Notes: generated by a model from the letters alone, not told the origin. Shown: positions 57,101 to 62,416, counted from the first letter of the stretch. The stretch: DNA of 64,000 nucleotides from Azorinus chamasolen (GCA_963576725.1 OY755252.1:24004655-24068654), one strand, 5' to 3'. Program-made: numbers and translations.

Positions 57101-59690
57101 AAAGATGATCCTTCCATTTTGAAAGACATATACATACTAAAAATATTGCCTAAACCTGACTGGATAAGTAAATCAAATTGTATTCTGTAAAGGCTATAAT
57201 AAAAAGATTATAACATTCAGACAATTACATTTTCTCATTTGTATGACCACAATGATAATTACCTGTAATTATGGATTTAGCAAGTCCCCAAAATGTCAGG
57301 GTCACAATTATTGCTCAATTAATCAGGGTGAGCAGATGCTCAGCCAGGCATGCACAATCCCACTTAAAGATTGTGTCAGATATGCAGGTGTGAAAAACGC
57401 TGCATTTAGCACATTGGGACCGCCAAACAGTGTCGGATAACGGATACGACAGGTTCTGTTAAAAGCAAGTTTTAAGCATATACAATAAAGAAGGAAATGT
57501 TCGAGACCAACGAGTGCTGTCGGATATATCAGGTTGTCGGTAAAGGCAGGTGTCGGATAACCAAGGTTATACTGTATATGAGTGGTGTACTGGAGTCACC
57601 ATGTCCATCTGTCCGTCCGTCACGCTTGTCCGGATCATAACTTCCAAAGTATAAAAGCTATTGACTTCAAAGTTCATATATAGATAGATTTGGATTTTTT
57701 TTCCAAACCTTTACAAATATTGAAGTGATATGTGGTATGTGGCTTCATTATACTGAGTTACAGATCAAGTTTGAATTTCGTTACGCTTCATTGATTTTAC
57801 ACGGAAATACATTGATTTTACTTAGAAATTTTCCTGAAATTCAGGTTTTCCGGATTTTTTTTCTAAACATTAACAGATATTGAAGTGATATTTGGTATGT
57901 GGCTTTATAATAATGAGTTACAGATCAAGTTTGAGTTTTGTTACACTACATTGATTTTTAACGGAATTACAGCATTTTGACTTAGAAATTTTAAGGAAAT
58001 TTCAGGTTTTCCGGAGTTTTTTTCTAAACTGTAGCAGATATTGTAGTGATTTATATCTATAACACCCATCTCTGTGTCAAATGTGCTAGTGGGGGTATTC
58101 ATCACCTTTAGTGGTAGTTCTAGTTTCATTAGCAAACAGAGTAGACCCTGATCAGACAGCTCCTACAGTCCTTCTCTGTTTACAAAGGCATTAAAAGGTA
58201 TTGTAGATGAAATATTTATGTTTTCACTGATTGATTAAAAAATACTTATAATGTATTTTACAGTTGTTCCACAGTTGTAATGTATTGGCCTAACCCTTTA
58301 CATCATATATAAGCCTTTTATCACCATTGCAATGAGAGCAGACCCAGATCAAACAGCTCCTGTTGGGTCTGCTATATTTGATTATGAAATAATATACTGT
58401 TCATTTCAGTTTACTTTGTCATTGAATTTTGAATCGAGATTTTATTTTATTTCGGTTTAGACTGACCTTAAATCTACTTCATTTGATTGCACCGTTTTTC
58501 AGGAACTCCCATGCTAAATATCCGAGTTCCTAAAAACGATGACACAAGTGGTTTAAATTTTATCTCAATCCGGTAAGAAATGAAAAAAAATCGCCTTTCA
58601 AATTCAGTGACAAAGTAAATTGAAATGGACAGTAGATATGATTCAGCAATTTTTGCCATGGTCAAAATTACCCTTGGTTGTTATTGTTACAAACAAGAGA
58701 GAGTTTCACGATTGACCTAGAAATAAGAGATTGTGATAGATTGATATGCCCCATTCCTGAGCTGTGTATCTTTTCTTTGCTAACTTCAGGAGAGAGAGGA
58801 AAGGAAAGAAAGACTACGTGCTGACATACCCCCAGAACCTGCCATTGATGACCCTGATGCCGTACGGGTAGTACTCAAGTTACCCAATGGCACCAGGATA
58901 GAGAGAAGATTTCTTAAAAACCAGTCAATAAAGGTTTGAACTTGGCAAATAAATCAATAATGAACAGTAAACATCTAGTGTGGCCAGCTAATGAATTAAT
59001 ATACAATGTAACTGTCTTTAACTCTTAACCTGCTGAATAATTAAAACTGACTCCTTTCTTTTTGAATATTAGAGAAGCAAAAAATATTATGACAAATGTT
59101 GCAGACCCTGATGAAAGGGCTCCGTGTAGAGCCTTTAGTATGGTTCTACACTGTTTGCAAAGGTCTCAACTCTCATATACTCAGGCCCTGAGATGTCATA
59201 GATGAGGTGTTGGCAAAGCAGTAGGTTATGTTTCCAGAGAGTGGCTCACTTCATAGGATTGTTTTATGTTGGTCGTAAAGGATGTACTAGGTTGGACAAT
59301 AGTTTAATTCTTTCCTTCATAAATGTCCACATTTAAACTTTATTTTTTAAATATATGCTCATATTTACTTCTTTTTTTTAAACAGAATAAACCCACATCA
59401 AGATCTGATCCGTTTGCTTGAATACCTTCTAAGCTTCCACCTGTCTCCAAGACAGATATTCATAGTAAATTTAGATGAGTTTTACTTAATTTGTTTTTTA
59501 TCCATTTCAGAATTTGTACTACTTCACGTTTTGCCATGAACTTTGCCCTGATGACTTTCACATAGTGACAAACTTTCCACGTAAAACGTTGCCATGTGAA
59601 CCAACAGAAGAGAATCCTGATCCAGTTAGTTTTGAGCAATGTGGACTTGGAAAGAATGAATTACTGTTTGTACAAGACAATGATGCATGA
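27057..59690 (+). CDS. FAF2: FAS-associated factor 2 / UBX domain protein 8, complete, 14 exons
   Basis: FAF2 is a hairpin-anchored ER/lipid-droplet protein that recruits p97/VCP to ubiquitinated substrates in ERAD and lipid control. Exons are 27057-27116, 35008-35076, 35563-35672, 36595-36710, 39447-39476, 44213-44313, 46537-46622, 48168-48259, 51320-51418, 53546-53624, 54371-54452, 55356-55445, 58790-58933 and 59511-59690. The total is 1338 nt or 445 residues, equal to human FAF2, with every phase consistent. The domains in order are: UBA (residues ~8-48, with LIQFQDLTGIEDINRCRQTL), a hydrophobic hairpin (~90-119, YYVLTFPFRFVYTTLLDLI), the thioredoxin-like UAS domain (~130-270, with HPVFYQGSYSQALNDAKREL and MLFWACDTN), a charged coiled coil (~275-350) and a C-terminal UBX domain (~360-440, with IERRF and the p97-binding FPR loop). 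Introns are loaded with MITEs, but none enters an exon. The start codon context is GCTGCAATGG. Confidence 0.98.
27515..27622. repeat. Left half of a TTAA-1a MITE, fused to a LINE
   Basis: CCCTTTACTCCATAAATACG through the core to CTCTATTTGC, then an abrupt change into reverse-transcriptase coding sequence at about 27622. Confidence 0.7.
27622..28640 (+). mobile_element. 5'-truncated LINE (jockey/CR1/L2-like), RT C-terminal part
   Basis: A continuous frame ends at a TAG (28482-28484) and encodes about 285 residues of the C-terminal half of a non-LTR reverse transcriptase. It starts at IVDDSQLYLSF, the FADD/YADD catalytic box with its first residues altered. It continues with LKLNTDKTEVILF, LGAWLDSQMDMTSHI, LQRVQNTAARIITR, ELHWLPVQHRIEFK and the family's C-terminal signature PKLWNALPSGIRDA. 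No stop interrupts it, so the copy is recent, but most of ORF2 and all of ORF1 are absent. The frame's first ATG is not a native start. A short 3' UTR to about 28640 follows. Confidence 0.85.
28640..29771. other. Unassigned sequence ending in a LINE-like 3' tail
   Basis: 28680-29260 is relatively GC-rich and has no recognised domain. The end (29690-29771) reads GAAGCGCTTTTGAACGCACA...GAGCGCTATATAAATG followed by (ATA)n. That is typical of the 3' end of non-LTR elements, so a second truncated LINE is likely. Confidence 0.45.
30885..32036 (+). mobile_element. hAT element with BED-finger remnant
   Basis: The termini are TAGGGCTGTCATGATACAC and GTGTATCGTTGCAGCCCTA (inverted). They are flanked by an exact 8-bp duplication GTAATAAA at 30877-30884 and 32037-32044, diagnostic of hAT. 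Subterminal ATTCG/CGAAT repeats are abundant. Most of the transposase is gone. Confidence 0.88.
31355..31462 (+). pseudogene. zf-BED fragment of hAT transposase
   Basis: A 35-residue frame reads KYESAVWNHLGF, then CKVCHHEVK before a TAA. The aromatic W-N-H-x-G-F block followed by C-x2-C is the BED zinc-finger pattern of ZBED-like hAT transposases. The distal H/C ligands are cut off by the stop, so no full finger is possible. Confidence 0.7.
32178..32576. mobile_element. Two tandem inverted TTAA-1b copies
   Basis: The first copy (32178-about 32423) loses its terminal TTAA. A second partial copy begins at AAACAGATCTATCAAATTC and ends GGGAAAGGGTTAA. Confidence 0.72.
32700..32768. repeat. Short tandem AATCTACCTGACA repeats
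   Basis: AAATCTACCTGACA occurs three times with 7-10-bp spacers, between a TTAA-1b copy and the LTR 3 PBS. Confidence 0.7.
33046..33370. repeat. TTAA-1a fragments
   Basis: A right half (GTTTCTGCCATGGCTAAACA to GGATTAAAG, ending about 33195) and a second end at about 33330-33366 (GTTTATATGAGGGAAAGGGA). Confidence 0.55.
33371..33640. other. Intronic stretch, nothing recognised
   Basis: AT-rich FAF2 intron 1 sequence without a clear repeat or coding signal. Confidence 0.5.
33640..34885. mobile_element. Unclassified insert with TTTTTTCCCC-rich ends
   Basis: It starts at CCTCTATATAACAGACGCCG with the hairpin GACGCCGAATAACGGCGTC. TTTTTTCCCC-type runs recur near both ends (33690-33750 and 34780-34830), and CGCGCTTAT occurs twice at the right. 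The GC-richer centre (33780-34050) has no recognised domain. Confidence 0.45.
35008..35076 (+). CDS. FAF2: FAF2 exon 2 (UBA)
   Basis: Residues 21-43, from DLTGIEDINRCRQTLEQHHW to DIE, complete the UBA helices. The acceptor is TTGTTTCAG and the donor is GTATAT. A 7.9-kb intron precedes it. Confidence 0.96.
35118..35290. mobile_element. Foldback family C
   Basis: It starts CAGAGGACCATATAAGATG and has the arm TTTCTCCACGAAACCCTATG with its inverse. It begins ~42 nt downstream of FAF2 exon 2. The far end is decayed. Confidence 0.72.
35400..35500. repeat. TTAA-1 half copy
   Basis: GACTTCTATAGGAGCTGTCT to GAGGGAAAGGGTTAA. The left arm is absent. Confidence 0.6.
35563..35672 (+). CDS. FAF2: FAF2 exon 3
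   Basis: Residues 44-80, VAVQDTFNEQEGNPSVYEQP followed by a proline-rich linker. It matches human AAVQDRLNEQEGVPSVFNPP. The acceptor is GTTCTCAG and the donor is GTGGGT. Confidence 0.96.
35826..36017. mobile_element. Foldback family C (best copy, type description)
   Basis: 192 bp from CAGAGGTCCAGATAAGATGC to GCACATTTATCTGTTGCTCTG, so the termini are inverted repeats. The core palindrome is CCAAACCCTATGCCGTGACC...GGTCATAACATAGGGTTTGG. TTTTCT occurs on both flanks, compatible with an 8-bp target duplication of hAT type, but this is weak. Confidence 0.72.
36163..36256. repeat. TTAA-1a copy reduced to its two ends
   Basis: CCCTTTACTCCATAAATACA...GATGGCTCCTATTATGGAGT and AAAGGGTT. Everything from the core centre to the right terminus is deleted. 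Confidence 0.65.
36339..36366. repeat. (CA)n microsatellite
   Basis: A short run of CA repeats in FAF2 intron 3. Confidence 0.85.
36595..36710 (+). CDS. FAF2: FAF2 exon 4 (membrane hairpin)
   Basis: Residues 80-119: RIFTVQTRQPQGIVQWSYYV then TFPFRFVYTTLLDLIRFT. The hydrophobic stretch is the ER/lipid-droplet hairpin anchor (human YYLIMLPFRFTYYTILDIFRF). The acceptor is GTTTCAG and the donor is GTAAGT. Confidence 0.96.
36746..38320. mobile_element. TTAA-1a copy split by pearl-like element P6
   Basis: The left part (36746-36915) has TTAACCCTTTACTTCATAAA and the core. The 1a arm resumes at 38285 (AGCTAATTAATATTCACGAT). Confidence 0.7.
36916..38284 (+). mobile_element. Pearl-like tandem-core element P6
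   Basis: Ends AGCTCACCTGAACC / TCAGGTGAGCGCTTC are inverted. Inside are about seven ~158-bp repeats aligned on AAAAATGGCCCCGCCCAAGG and GTAAGGCCTAGACC. GTCCGGCGTCCGTCCAC near the left end is a rudiment of the microsatellite. It is non-coding. Confidence 0.75.
38450..38675. mobile_element. TTAA-1a MITE, core partly deleted
   Basis: ACCCACTACTCCATAGATAC to CATAGACTGGAGTAATGGATTA, with core GTAGACCTTTAGGAGCC. Confidence 0.68.
38710..38929. mobile_element. Pogo-like MITE D
   Basis: Ends CAATAAAAACCCTTTAATGC...GCATTAGAGGGGTTCTACTG, with core AAAGCTCCTAGAGGAGCTTT. Confidence 0.8.
39030..39270. mobile_element. TTAA-1a MITE
   Basis: CGCTTTCCTTCATATAAACA to AACAGGGAAAGGGTTAA. One core arm is replaced by a GATTAGATCAGATG duplication. 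Confidence 0.7.
39447..39476 (+). CDS. FAF2: FAF2 exon 5 (30-nt microexon)
   Basis: Thirty nucleotides encode FQILRPDPRR, equivalent to human LRFIRPDPRSR. The acceptor is TTTTTCAG and the donor is GTAAGT. The first two bases complete a split Phe codon and the last base begins a His codon finished in exon 6. Confidence 0.93.
39575..40018. repeat. Two TTAA-1a copies in tandem
   Basis: The cores are AGATCCAGATCCTGTAGGAG (39600) and GACAACCACTGTAGAGTTGT (39860). Both are decayed and lack full termini. Confidence 0.6.
40020..40222. mobile_element. TTAA-B MITE, altered core
   Basis: TTAA at both ends. The palindrome centre reads GCATTTGTCCTTAGTAGCAA and one arm is shortened after TTTATCA. Confidence 0.75.
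40290..40540. mobile_element. Inverted TTAA-1a MITE
   Basis: Full copy with core GACGGCTCTTACAAGAGCCG, a compensated pair change at the tip. Confidence 0.8.
40817..41018. mobile_element. Pogo-like MITE D
   Basis: CAGTAAAATCTCTCTAAACT...CTGGGTTTTACAG, with core GAAAGCTCCTCTAGGAGCTT. Confidence 0.78.
42665..42748. mobile_element. Tiny palindromic MITE inside P1
   Basis: Arms GAGGGCTTGGTGCAAAACTA TTCTAACTCCTTC and their inverse enclose a 7-base loop. It breaks one 145-bp repeat and is bordered by AATT on both sides, a plausible 4-bp target duplication. Confidence 0.75.
43139..43736 (+). mobile_element. Pearl-like element P2 nested in P1
   Basis: Starts ACGCCCGAAGGGACGT, then (GTCC)n/(GTCT)n at 43178-43205. 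CGGGCGTATATTGCCC and GCTCTTGTT close it. A duplicated stretch CAATTTCTTGTGCAACTAAC lies inside. Confidence 0.72.
44213..44313 (+). CDS. FAF2: FAF2 exon 6
   Basis: Encodes VTDPVGDVTRFIQSYTEKYG then HPVFYQGSYSQ, the start of the UAS thioredoxin-like domain. It matches human VTDPVGDIVSF...HPVFYQGTYSQ. The acceptor is GTATTTCAG and the donor is GTATGT. Confidence 0.96.
44422..45060. mobile_element. TTAA-1a copy containing TTAA-B (44590-44815) and TTAA-1b (44837-45032)
   Basis: The outer 1a copy begins CCTTTACTCCATAAATGTGC, pauses at the B copy, continues as TGTCATTATTTCTT, pauses again at the 1b copy, and ends ATTATTCATGGAGAAAAGAG. B and 1b are therefore the younger insertions. Confidence 0.72.
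45065..45438. other. Intron with weak TTAA-1a remains
   Basis: TTTGCTCTGTTAAATTTAGG and a following arm at 45335-45435 are traces of a TTAA-1a copy. The remainder is unassigned. Confidence 0.45.
45439..46128 (+). mobile_element. Pearl-like tandem-core element P3
   Basis: Starts ATGCCCCAACGGCGGCGGGCAT, then a GTCC/GTCT stretch. About four ~120-150-bp repeats align on CCACACAAAGACRATGTG and GGTCAAAGGTCAAGGTCACA. It ends GGGGGCAT...GCTCTTGTTTT. Confidence 0.75.
46214..46442. mobile_element. TTAA-B MITE
   Basis: Complete copy, ending 95 nt before FAF2 exon 7. Confidence 0.85.
46537..46622 (+). CDS. FAF2: FAF2 exon 7 (UAS domain)
   Basis: ALNDAKRELRFLMVYLHGRD then HQDTDSFCR, matching human ALNDAKRELRFLLVYLHGDD. 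The acceptor is CTACCCAG and the donor is GTAAGT. Confidence 0.97.
46720..46925. mobile_element. TTAA-I type foldback
   Basis: Core ACAAACAGTGCAGACCCTGG...CTGGGCCTACACTGTTTGC, one of the variants with ACAGTG instead of ACAGAG. Ends are degenerate. Confidence 0.6.
47063..47292. mobile_element. TTAA-B MITE
   Basis: Complete copy with loop CTATAG. Confidence 0.84.
47345..47555. repeat. Decayed TTAA-1a fragment
   Basis: AAATAGAGAAGACCCAGATC...GACCAGGGTCAGCTC and TGAATATTCACCAATTAAAG. Confidence 0.5.
47550..47985. mobile_element. Inverted TTAA-1a copy interrupted by pogo-D (47623-47826)
   Basis: The 1a arm stops at GATGGCAGATA. The D element (CAGTAAAACCTCTCTATAAC...GGTTTTACTG, TA duplicated) follows, and then the 1a core resumes (GCAAACAGAGCACACCCTGA). 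Confidence 0.78.
48168..48259 (+). CDS. FAF2: FAF2 exon 8 (UAS domain)
   Basis: NTLASQAIIDFVNVNMLFWA then CDTNSPEGYR, matching human NTLCAPEVISLINTRMLFWACSTNKPEGYR. The acceptor is TTTTCAG and the donor is GTAAGT. Confidence 0.97.
48333..48589. mobile_element. Inverted TTAA-1a MITE
   Basis: Complete, with core GACAGCTCCTATAGGAGCTG. It starts 74 nt after FAF2 exon 8. Confidence 0.84.
48724..48961. mobile_element. Inverted TTAA-1a MITE, core tip altered
   Basis: TTAACCCTTTCCTCCTTGAA to GGAGGAAAGGGTTAA. The core reads ACCTCCAAGAGGAGCCG. Confidence 0.78.
49215..49410. mobile_element. TTAA-B MITE with collapsed palindrome
   Basis: Both TTAA ends and both arms are present. The centre reads CCATTGTGATAAAATAAATC, so the AGAGCATTTGCTCC half-arms and loop are precisely missing. 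It sits inside pogo-D-like sequence. Confidence 0.78.
49446..50912 (+). mobile_element. Pearl-like tandem-core element P4
   Basis: Hairpin ATGCCCCCCAGATAAGATCT GGGGGGCAT, then (GTCT)n/(GTTT)n at 49488-49530. About nine repeats of 130-180 bp align on AACATTGGYCATAACTTTTG and GAGGGGTGACATGTCAAGG. GGGGGCATAGTG and CTTGTTT close it. Every unit carries AGGTCA half-sites. Confidence 0.78.
51045..51232. mobile_element. Foldback family C
   Basis: CAGAGCTACAGATAAAGGTG to TTGTATCTGGAAC, with a near-perfect core (CAAACCCTATGTTGTGACCA and inverse). Confidence 0.75.
51320..51418 (+). CDS. FAF2: FAF2 exon 9 (UAS domain)
   Basis: VSQALRENTYPFLAFIVLRE then NKMTVVAKIEGPV, matching human VSQALRENTYPFLAMIMLKDRRMTVV. 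The acceptor is ATTTCAG and the donor is GTAAGT. Confidence 0.97.
51445..51922. mobile_element. Forward and inverted TTAA-1a copies sharing a TTAA
   Basis: A forward copy (51445-51684) is followed by an inverted copy (51681-51922), making a long inverted repeat ~30 nt after FAF2 exon 9. Confidence 0.75.
51923..52400. other. Intron with one hairpin half
   Basis: CTGAGGAGTCTGTTGATCGG...CTGCACTGTTTG (52055-52105) is half of a TTAA-I core. Otherwise nothing is recognised. Confidence 0.45.
52576..53067. mobile_element. Pogo-like MITE D lacking left TIR, split by a SINE
   Basis: Core GAACGCTCCTTTAGGAGCGT. The right arm is cut by the SINE and completes as TTTAGTGGCCGTTATAGAGA...TTTACTG. Confidence 0.72.
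52718..53033 (-). mobile_element. tRNA-derived SINE
   Basis: The minus strand starts GGTGGCGGTGGTCTAGTGGT (box A) and has GGGGTTCAAGTCC (box B), like an Asp/Gly-type tRNA. A ~240-bp body follows and ends in a T12 run (A12 on the plus strand, 52722-52733). ATTTA-type duplication flanks it inside the pogo-D arm. Confidence 0.78.
53184..53377. mobile_element. Foldback family C
   Basis: CAGAGCTACAGATAACGATG to GTAACTGGATCTCTG. The core carries a few unpaired changes. Confidence 0.77.
53546..53624 (+). CDS. FAF2: FAF2 exon 10
   Basis: EATDLVQRMETIIGDNESSL then VAARAD, equivalent to human LIQPDDLINQLTFIMDANQTYLVSERL. The acceptor is CTATTTCAG and the donor is GTAAGT. Confidence 0.94.
53714..54235. 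mobile_element. Inverted TTAA-1b and TTAA-1a copies in tandem
   Basis: 53714-53983 is 1b with a duplicated arm segment (GCCTGAATAATATATTCAG). 53980-54235 is 1a ending AAGGAAAGTGATAAA. Confidence 0.72.
54371..54452 (+). CDS. FAF2: FAF2 exon 11
   Basis: EERNFNQSLRQQQDEAYLAS then LRADQEK, matching human RNQTQVLRQQQDEAYLASLRADQEK. It opens the coiled coil. The acceptor is TTTGTTAG and the donor is GTAGAA. Confidence 0.96.
54645..54862. repeat. Inverted TTAA-1a copy, decayed
   Basis: TTAACACTTAACTAATGAAT to CTATCAGGTAAAGGGTC. The core is reduced to GAGTTTTCGGGTCCGGATC. Confidence 0.55.
54970..55099. mobile_element. Foldback H
   Basis: TTATAAAACATTTTAGTTGT and CAACTAAAACGCTTTATAAG ends. The inner arm TGATTGGTCAGATTTGAGCC and its inverse match the 18436 copy. 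Confidence 0.75.
55356..55445 (+). CDS. FAF2: FAF2 exon 12 (coiled coil)
   Basis: Thirty charged residues, ARKKQEERDKVLAEEERVKK to DHSRMLL. Together with the 13 residues before PPEP in exon 13 this equals the human spacing of 43 residues, which supports the GTAGAG donor. The acceptor is TTATTCAG. Confidence 0.92.
55637..57574. mobile_element. Pogo-like element with pearl-like P5 inside
   Basis: CAGTATAACCTGATTTATCC GACA at the left and TGTCGGATAACCAAGGTTAT ACTG at the right are inverted and TA-flanked, close to Tigger termini. The remainder (56830-57540) is non-coding; a 142-codon frame there shows no transposase motif. Confidence 0.7.
55789..56825 (+). mobile_element. Pearl-like tandem-core element P5
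   Basis: Hairpin GTCCCCCACCGGTTACCGGT TGGGGGAC, then (GTCT)n/(GTCC)n at 55838-55898. About four ~150-190-bp repeats align on ATAACTCTAGCATCAATATT TTTGGAGTTA. GTGGGGGACTCATGTCTTGC closes it. Confidence 0.76.
57594..58070. repeat. Pearl-like fragment P10
   Basis: A GTCCGTCC microsatellite is followed by two ~185-bp repeats (GAGTTACAGATCAAGTTTGA and CAGGTTTTCCGGA). The left hairpin and the end are not clear. Confidence 0.55.
58120..58680. repeat. TTAA-1a pieces around a mariner-like MITE
   Basis: One shortened copy (58128-58230) is followed by a second (58290-58396) whose arm continues after the insertion as GATATGATTCAGCAATTTTT GCCATGG. Confidence 0.62.
58397..58632. mobile_element. Mariner-like MITE with ~35-bp TIRs
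   Basis: CTGTTCATTTCAGTTTACTT TGTCATTGAATTT at the left is repeated inverted at the right (AAATTCAGTGACAAAGTAAA TTGAAATGGACAG). TA is duplicated at both sides. At 236 bp it is non-coding and unrelated to pogo-D. It sits inside a TTAA-1a arm 157 nt before FAF2 exon 13. Confidence 0.82.
58790..58933 (+). CDS. FAF2: FAF2 exon 13 (start of UBX domain)
   Basis: EREERKERLRADIPPEP, then a DDP acidic turn and VRVVLKLPNGTRIERRF. This is the first half of the UBX fold (human VKIIFKLPNDSRVERRF). The acceptor is AACTTCAG and the donor is GTTTGA. Confidence 0.96.
59035..59190. repeat. TTAA-I type hairpin
   Basis: TTAACCTGCTGAATAATTAA leads to AAATGTTGCAGACCCTGATG...TTCTACACTGTTTGC. The right end is decayed. 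Confidence 0.55.
59511..59690 (+). CDS. FAF2: FAF2 exon 14 (UBX C-terminus and stop)
   Basis: Fifty-nine residues and a TGA. NLYYFTFCHELCPDDFHIVT is followed by NFPRKTLP, in which FPR is the p97-contacting loop of UBX domains. The protein ends NELLFVQDNDA (human TEVLFVQDLTDE). The acceptor is CCATTTCAG. The 3' UTR follows directly; I could not fix a polyadenylation site. Confidence 0.96.
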   Translation, partial: NLYYFTFCHELCPDDFHIVTNFPRKTLPCEPTEENPDPVSFEQCGLGKNELLFVQDNDA

Positions 59691-59876
59691 TAGATAGATA
59701 ACAGATAGGATAGGAAAAGTATTTTAGAAGAGTTTGACAGCGCCGTGGATTGTTGGTGTAGAGAGAGTACGTTTTTGAGAAAATTGTAACAGGTTTTGCA
59801 GTATTTAAGAACACGCTGCCTTGCTGTGTAGCCTAGAAGCTGATTTACTACAAGAAATGTAGATTAAGACAGTATA

Positions 59877-60106
59877 TTAACTCTTTACTCCATGAATACA
59901 CATTTAAGAAATAATGGCATCATGAATATTAATTAGATTAATTTTTAAAATAGCACATGGACACAGGAATTTTTGGCCATGGCAAACGTTGTAGAATCAT
60001 AGCTATATTATACCATAAGCAAACAGCAGACCCAGATCAGACGGCTCCTTCAGAAGCCATCTGATCCCGGTCTACTCTGTTTGCATATTTTTGGAGTAAA
60101 GAGTTA
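59877..60106. mobile_element. Inverted TTAA-1a MITE in the FAF2 3' flank
   Basis: TTAACTCTTTACTCCATGAA to TTTGGAGTAAAGAGTTA, with core GACGGCTCCTTCAGAAGCCA. It begins 187 nt after the FAF2 stop and may lie inside the 3' UTR. Confidence 0.75.
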
Positions 60107-60109
60107 TTC

Positions 60110-60315
60110 TTTTGAATGCTGAATTTCCGAACTGGAATGGTTTGCCATTTTTTAGCAATAGATCGGATTATATCTTATTCAGTAAATTTTCTAGAGGATT
60201 TCCATTTATAATTAGTGCAGACCCAGTAGCAGACGGCTTCTCATGAGTCCTCTGATCGGGGTCTACACTGTTTGCAGATGCCAATTCACTCATTTCCGGT
60301 CTTCAATGGGTTAAA
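60110..60315. mobile_element. TTAA-I MITE
   Basis: CTTTTGAATGCTGAATTTCC arm, core GTGCAGACCCAGTAGCAGAC...CGGGGTCTACACTGTTTGC, end CAATGGGTTAA. Confidence 0.65.
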
Positions 60316-60411
60316 CTTTGGCACAAGTTGACAAATTCTTGATTACCTTTTCAAACAGTGTGGGTCTAGATAAGAGTCGGGGGAACGCAATATCATACCA
60401 GGGTCTAAAGT

Positions 60412-60601
60412 CAGAGCTACAGATAAGGGTGCATACCCAGGTACTAAAATTGTCATTTCACCACTAAACCCTATATTGTGACCACTCTTTGGAATTGCCT
60501 TGATGAGACGATTCTAAAGAGTGGTCACAGTATAGGGTTTGGTGGAGAATTAAAGGAGCTTTTATAAATATTTAAATTTACGCATCTTATCTGGACCTCT
60601 G
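60412..60601. mobile_element. Foldback family C
   Basis: CAGAGCTACAGATAAGGGTG to CTTATCTGGACCTCTG, 190 bp. The flanks show no duplication. Confidence 0.78.
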
Positions 60602-60739
60602 CCAACCGTTTGACTCTGACTGATTTTTGTAGAGAAATTAAATATGCCTTGTACTTATATTTTGATGATGGAAAATGTGTACAATGAAGAATTGCTTAGT
60701 ACGCTGGTGAAGTCATAGACTTGATATCAGAAGAGATAC

Positions 60740-61010
60740 ACTGCCTATTCTAATTATCCTACGTATTTTGACAACAGAGTTAGACAAATTGTGCAAACCC
60801 AAATCAGACTGCTACTTAAGGAGGAGTTTAATCAGGGGCTACCGTTTTTGCTACTCCATTAATTTACATGAAAGTTATCAAAACAATAACCTGTAATTAC
60901 TTTATATATTCATACAGACAAACTTAGGCATGAAGTGTGGACCCGGATCAGACTACTCCTTCAGGAGCAGTTTGATCAGAGTTCACACTATTTGCTACTA
61001 CATCAGCCTA
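60740..61010. repeat. Two TTAA-I core fragments
   Basis: AATTGTGCAAACCCAAATCA...GGAGTTTAATC and GTGTGGACCCGGATCAGACT...GAGTTCACACTATTTGC. Confidence 0.5.
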
Positions 61011-61012
61011 AT

Positions 61013-61241
61013 TTAACCCATTCCTCCATAGGCTATTTTTAGACCCAATGCCTTTGAATAAGTCTACCCAAAAGGAGCATTAATTATAGAAAAGGAGAAT
61101 TTTATAATTGTGTTGTTTGGAAACCATTGTGATAAATAGAGCATTTGCTCCTATGGAGCAAATGCTCTGTTTATCACAATGGTTTCAAAAAGTGACTTTT
61201 AAAGAGGCGTAGAAAGGCATATTTATGTAGGAAAGGGTTAA
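61013..61241. mobile_element. TTAA-B MITE
   Basis: Complete copy. One palindrome arm has CTCTG for CTCTA. Confidence 0.84.
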
Positions 61242-61439
61242 TCATATGGTGCCAAATTTACTTATTCAGCTTTACAAATGAGTAGAGAGGGGAGATTGGG
61301 TGTCAGAATACACTGGGTATTCAATATGTTGTTGATGTGTCCAGCTTTACAAACAAGTCATGAAAAGGGACTGGGTATCCTAGTACAAGAAAAACTGGAT
61401 CATATGAACACTCAAATATATATGTATCATTATTGATAT

Positions 61440-61545
61440 TTAAGACAGGTGGCAGCTTAATGCAGGATGAATGTTATGCAGGAAGCTCCTCTAGGAGCTT
61501 TCTGCATTGTGTTCACCCTGCATTAAGCAGCCACCTGCATGTTAA
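61440..61545. repeat. Pogo-D core remnant
   Basis: CAGGTGGCAGCTTAATGCAG...CTGCATTAAGCAGCCACCTG with core AGCTCCTCTAGGAGCT. The outer TIRs are decayed. Confidence 0.62.
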
Positions 61546-61900
61546 GGCATCAATTTGCCATTACTAAAGTTTTTGAAGTATCAAGTTTTTATTGTATGAT
61601 GGGTATTTAAGGATTAGTGTTGACCAATTTTAATATCTCAATGGCAAAATAGCTTGTTGTTTTGTTTGCCAGTCCCGATCCATGATTACCTTTGCCAGCA
61701 GTTGGTATCTTGATGAAATGCTGAGGAATTCTGTTGTCGTCAGAATCTAAACTATTTGATATATTGAATCAAAATGGGAGAAAATTAAATAAGAGTTGAA
61801 GCAGACGACTTTTGTAGGTGACTTTGCCTGGCAGCAAAAGTGTTAGCTTTTTAACACAGTAAAACAACTTTCGCTGATAAAACTTATTGTCTGCTTGTAT
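61546..61900. other. Intergenic stretch, nothing recognised
   Basis: AT-rich sequence downstream of FAF2 without clear repeats or coding signal. Confidence 0.5.
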
Positions 61901-61907
61901 TTTAAAC

Positions 61908-62045
61908 AGAGGTCCAGATATGATAAGTAAATTAAATTCAAGACGATTCTAAAGAATGGTTACAACATACAGTTTGATGGAGAAATAAGGGAGTTATTCT
62001 TGAAAACGTTTTAATCTTATCTTGACCTCTTTTAATTGTACATTT
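61908..62045. repeat. Foldback family C, one arm deleted
   Basis: CAGAGGTCCAGATATGATAA goes directly to GACGATTCTAAAGAATGGTT and on to the right end. Confidence 0.65.
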
Positions 62046-62200
62046 TTTTAGCAGAAACTCTCAACTATTTCTTGTTGCAATGTTCTTCTTTGTTCCTTTG
62101 TTTATTATAAATATCTTTTTTTTATATATATAAAAGTTAAAATTTAATGGGTCATTTCAAATTGCTTTTTATCAAATAATGATCAAATATTAGGTAGATA

Positions 62201-62416
62201 TTAACCATTTGAATGGTGAATTCTCAAAATGGAATAATCTGTCATTGTTTAACAATGGAGTCCAGTGAGTACATGAGTAAAAGTTAAATTTGCGATAGGA
62301 TTTTGAATGACAAGCATTACAGACCCTAATCGGAGAAGTGCTCCAGGAACCCTCTGATCTGGGTCTACACTGTTTGCAAATGTCAGTACTATGTTTCCCT
62401 CAATCAAACAGTTTAA
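62201..62416. mobile_element. TTAA-I MITE
   Basis: TTAACCATTTGAATGGTGAA to CAATCAAACAGTTTAA. The core GTGCTCCAGGAACCCTCTGA is altered on one side. Confidence 0.65.

Noticed and set aside
56762..57190. 142-codon plus-strand frame inside the pogo-like element
   Set aside because: I looked for DDE transposase or helix-turn-helix motifs and found none; it spans the P5 end.
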